NCBI RefSeq assembly: GCF_002354895.1
Contig: NZ_CP023439.1
Span: 806,001-870,000, forward strand
From: Thauera sp. K11
GTDB lineage: Bacteria; Pseudomonadota; Gammaproteobacteria; Burkholderiales; Rhodocyclaceae
Length of the DNA: 64,000 nt
Reading direction: 5' to 3'
In this document: positions 62,752 to 64,000 of the stretch, piece by piece
Position numbering within the stretch: the stretch's first letter is position 1
Layout of the letters: each line of letters starts with the position of its first letter
The notes under the pieces: model-generated
What the model was told of the DNA's origin: nothing
The model's input: the letters and a program-made list of their open reading frames with translations, nothing else
The model's database searches: none
Translations under genes and position numbers: made by a program

Positions 62752-63396
62752 ATGCGTTGCAGGAAAGGGATGCGGGGGCTGGGCAGGGTGCTTCCCGCGA
62801 TGGCGGCCGCGCTGGTCGCGCTGGCCGCGGCGGCCGAATCCCGCGCCGCCGATGCGATCTACCGCTGGGTCGACCGCAACGGCCGCGTCAACTACGGCAA
62901 TCTGCCGCCGCCCGGCACGAAGGCGGAACTGATCGACGGCGGCGGCCTGACGGTGGTGCCCGCGCCCGCGGCCCCGCCGCCCGATGCTGCCGGCACGACG
63001 CGCCGCATCGAGCGCCTGGAGACGGAGCTGGAAAACGAGAGGCGATTGCGGCGCGAGGCCGAGGAGCGCGCGGAGGAAGCGCGCGAAACGGAAGATGAGG
63101 CGCGGCGCGCGCGCGAAAAGGCGCGCGCCGACTGCGAGGAACGCCTGCGCGAGCCGTGCGACGAGGAAGGCCGCCCCCTCGGCTCGCGCTACATCGTCGT
63201 GCCGCCGCGGCCCTACCTTCCTCCGGTGCCCCCGCGCGGCGGCCGGCCACACCGTCCGGACGGCGAAGCGCCGCCGCCGCGGCCGCCCCGCCAGGGGGTG
63301 CCGGCCCCAGACGGCATGCCGAAGCCGGTGCTGCCGATCAACCCGGAGCGGTCGCCGCAGCCGCCTTCGCGGCCCCGGCGCGGGCAGCAGGAATAG
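62752..63396 (+). CDS. DUF4124 periplasmic protein
   Basis: This 214-residue protein has a signal peptide (MAAALVALAAAAESRA, ending before ADAIYRW), a short DUF4124 domain (AIYRWVDRNGRVNYGNLPPPG), a charged coiled coil of about 55 residues (TRRIERLETELENERRLRRE, EEARETEDEARRAREKARAD) and a Pro/Arg-rich tail. Such proteins are common cell-envelope components of betaproteobacteria without known function. GAGCGGGAC precedes the ATG. Confidence 0.85.
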   Translation: MRCRKGMRGLGRVLPAMAAALVALAAAAESRAADAIYRWVDRNGRVNYGNLPPPGTKAELIDGGGLTVVPAPAAPPPDAAGTTRRIERLETELENERRLRREAEERAEEARETEDEARRAREKARADCEERLREPCDEEGRPLGSRYIVVPPRPYLPPVPPRGGRPHRPDGEAPPPRPPRQGVPAPDGMPKPVLPINPERSPQPPSRPRRGQQE

Positions 63397-63476
63397 GCGC
63401 GCTCAGAGGGCGCCGTCGCGGGATGCCTCGCGGCGCTGCGTGGCGGAAGAGGTGTCGGGAGGGGCCGCGCGGGCGC

Positions 63477-64000
63477 CTACTGGCCGCGCATGAAGAAGCG
63501 GTCGAGGTCGGCCATCGTCAGTTGGGTCCAGGTCGGCCGGCCGTGGTTGCACTGGTCCGCACGCTCGGTGGCTTCCATGTCGCGCAGCAGCGCGTTCATC
63601 TCGGGCAGCGTCAATTGCCGGTTGGCACGCACCGCGCCGTGGCAGGCCATGGCCGCCAGCAGTTCGTTGCGCCGGGCGGTGACGACTTCCGACGCGGGAA
63701 ACTCGCGCAATTCCTCCAGCAGCTTGCGCACCAGTTCGGCCACCGGCGCGCCGGCGAGCAGGGCCGGCACGCTGCGCACCGCCAGTTCCTGCGGGCCCGC
63801 CGCCGACACGTCGAAGCCCATGCTGGCGAGCACGTCCGCACACTCTTCGGCGGCGGCCATGTCCTTCGCGCCGACGGAGATCACCGCCGGGATCAGTAGC
63901 CGCTGCACCGACGGCCGGCCGTCGAGCACGGTCTTCAGCTTTTCGTACAGGATGCGTTCGTGCGCGGCGTGCATGTCCACCAGGATCAGCCCGGCGGCGT
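63477..64000 (-). CDS. mutL: DNA mismatch repair protein MutL, C-terminal part
   Basis: Only the last ~173 residues lie in the window; the gene continues past the right edge. They form the MutL dimerisation domain, recognised by AAGLILVDMHAAHERILYEKLK, MACHGAVRANRQLTLPEM and the terminal CNHGRPTWTQLTMADLDRFFMRGQ. MutL couples MutS recognition to MutH or a nicking step and helicase loading. The motif set at the end is complete, so this end of the gene is intact. Confidence 0.96.
   Translation of the reverse strand, partial: AAGLILVDMHAAHERILYEKLKTVLDGRPSVQRLLIPAVISVGAKDMAAAEECADVLASMGFDVSAAGPQELAVRSVPALLAGAPVAELVRKLLEELREFPASEVVTARRNELLAAMACHGAVRANRQLTLPEMNALLRDMEATERADQCNHGRPTWTQLTMADLDRFFMRGQ

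Overview
The window is a GC-rich chromosomal stretch from a betaproteobacterium, most likely of the Rhodocyclales (Azoarcus/Thauera-like). The grounds are established gene orders rather than one marker: ilvB-ilvN-ilvC-pssA-leuA, rpsP-rimM-trmD-rplS, pepA-holC-(unknown)-valS divergent from lptF-lptG, the PerM-like gene and hda divergent from purM, and pcnB-folK followed by panB-panC. It is mostly core housekeeping DNA with a few accessory patches. No rRNA, tRNA, CRISPR array, insertion sequence or prophage was recognised.

Layout: 1-8.3 kb is an organosulfur-type accessory block. It holds the end of an SsuA/DszB-like binding protein, a two-gene ABC exporter with one degenerate ATP site, two tandem SsuD-like flavin monooxygenases and a class II aldolase-like protein. 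8.4-10.9 kb carries moaC, a BepA-like metalloprotease and tusA. 11-19.3 kb carries valS, an unknown protein, holC and pepA on the minus strand, and lptFG on the plus strand. 19.3-21.6 kb is the rpsP-rimM-trmD-rplS operon. 21.7-25.6 kb holds a PilZ-like protein, a YihY-family membrane protein, wrbA and a DUF2069 gene. 25.6-31.6 kb is the branched-chain amino acid operon with pssA inside it. 31.7-38 kb holds an RDD protein, a P-type ATPase and pepN. 38-39.7 kb is a small island with an XRE regulator, an outer-membrane barrel and an unknown gene. 39.8-48 kb, on the minus strand, has a CBS protein, panC, panB, a deoxynucleoside kinase, folK, pcnB, a HAD phosphatase, hda and a PerM-like exporter. 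48-53.3 kb has purM, a broken HEPN-MNT toxin-antitoxin pair and several small orphan genes. 53.4-57.7 kb is an RND efflux pump. 57.7-64 kb has slyX-like and DUF1415 genes, miaA, a secreted ATP-dependent DNA ligase, aidB, a DUF4124 protein and the C-terminal part of mutL.

Three minus-strand genes (valS, the unknown gene beside holC, miaA) are each out of frame by one base inside a short G run. Two of them should be essential or near-essential. Missing homopolymer bases in the assembly explain this better than three real mutations, so gene models here should be corrected before interpretation. The HEPN gene is different: an internal block appears to be gone.

The most notable unexplained sequences are non-coding. 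Two copies of a stem-loop repeat (10.9 and 45.3 kb) share an inner core but have unrelated outer arms that stay perfectly self-complementary. Two copies of a 57-bp element flank aidB. A conserved 18-bp CACCACGACGAC motif precedes two genes of the sulfur block.
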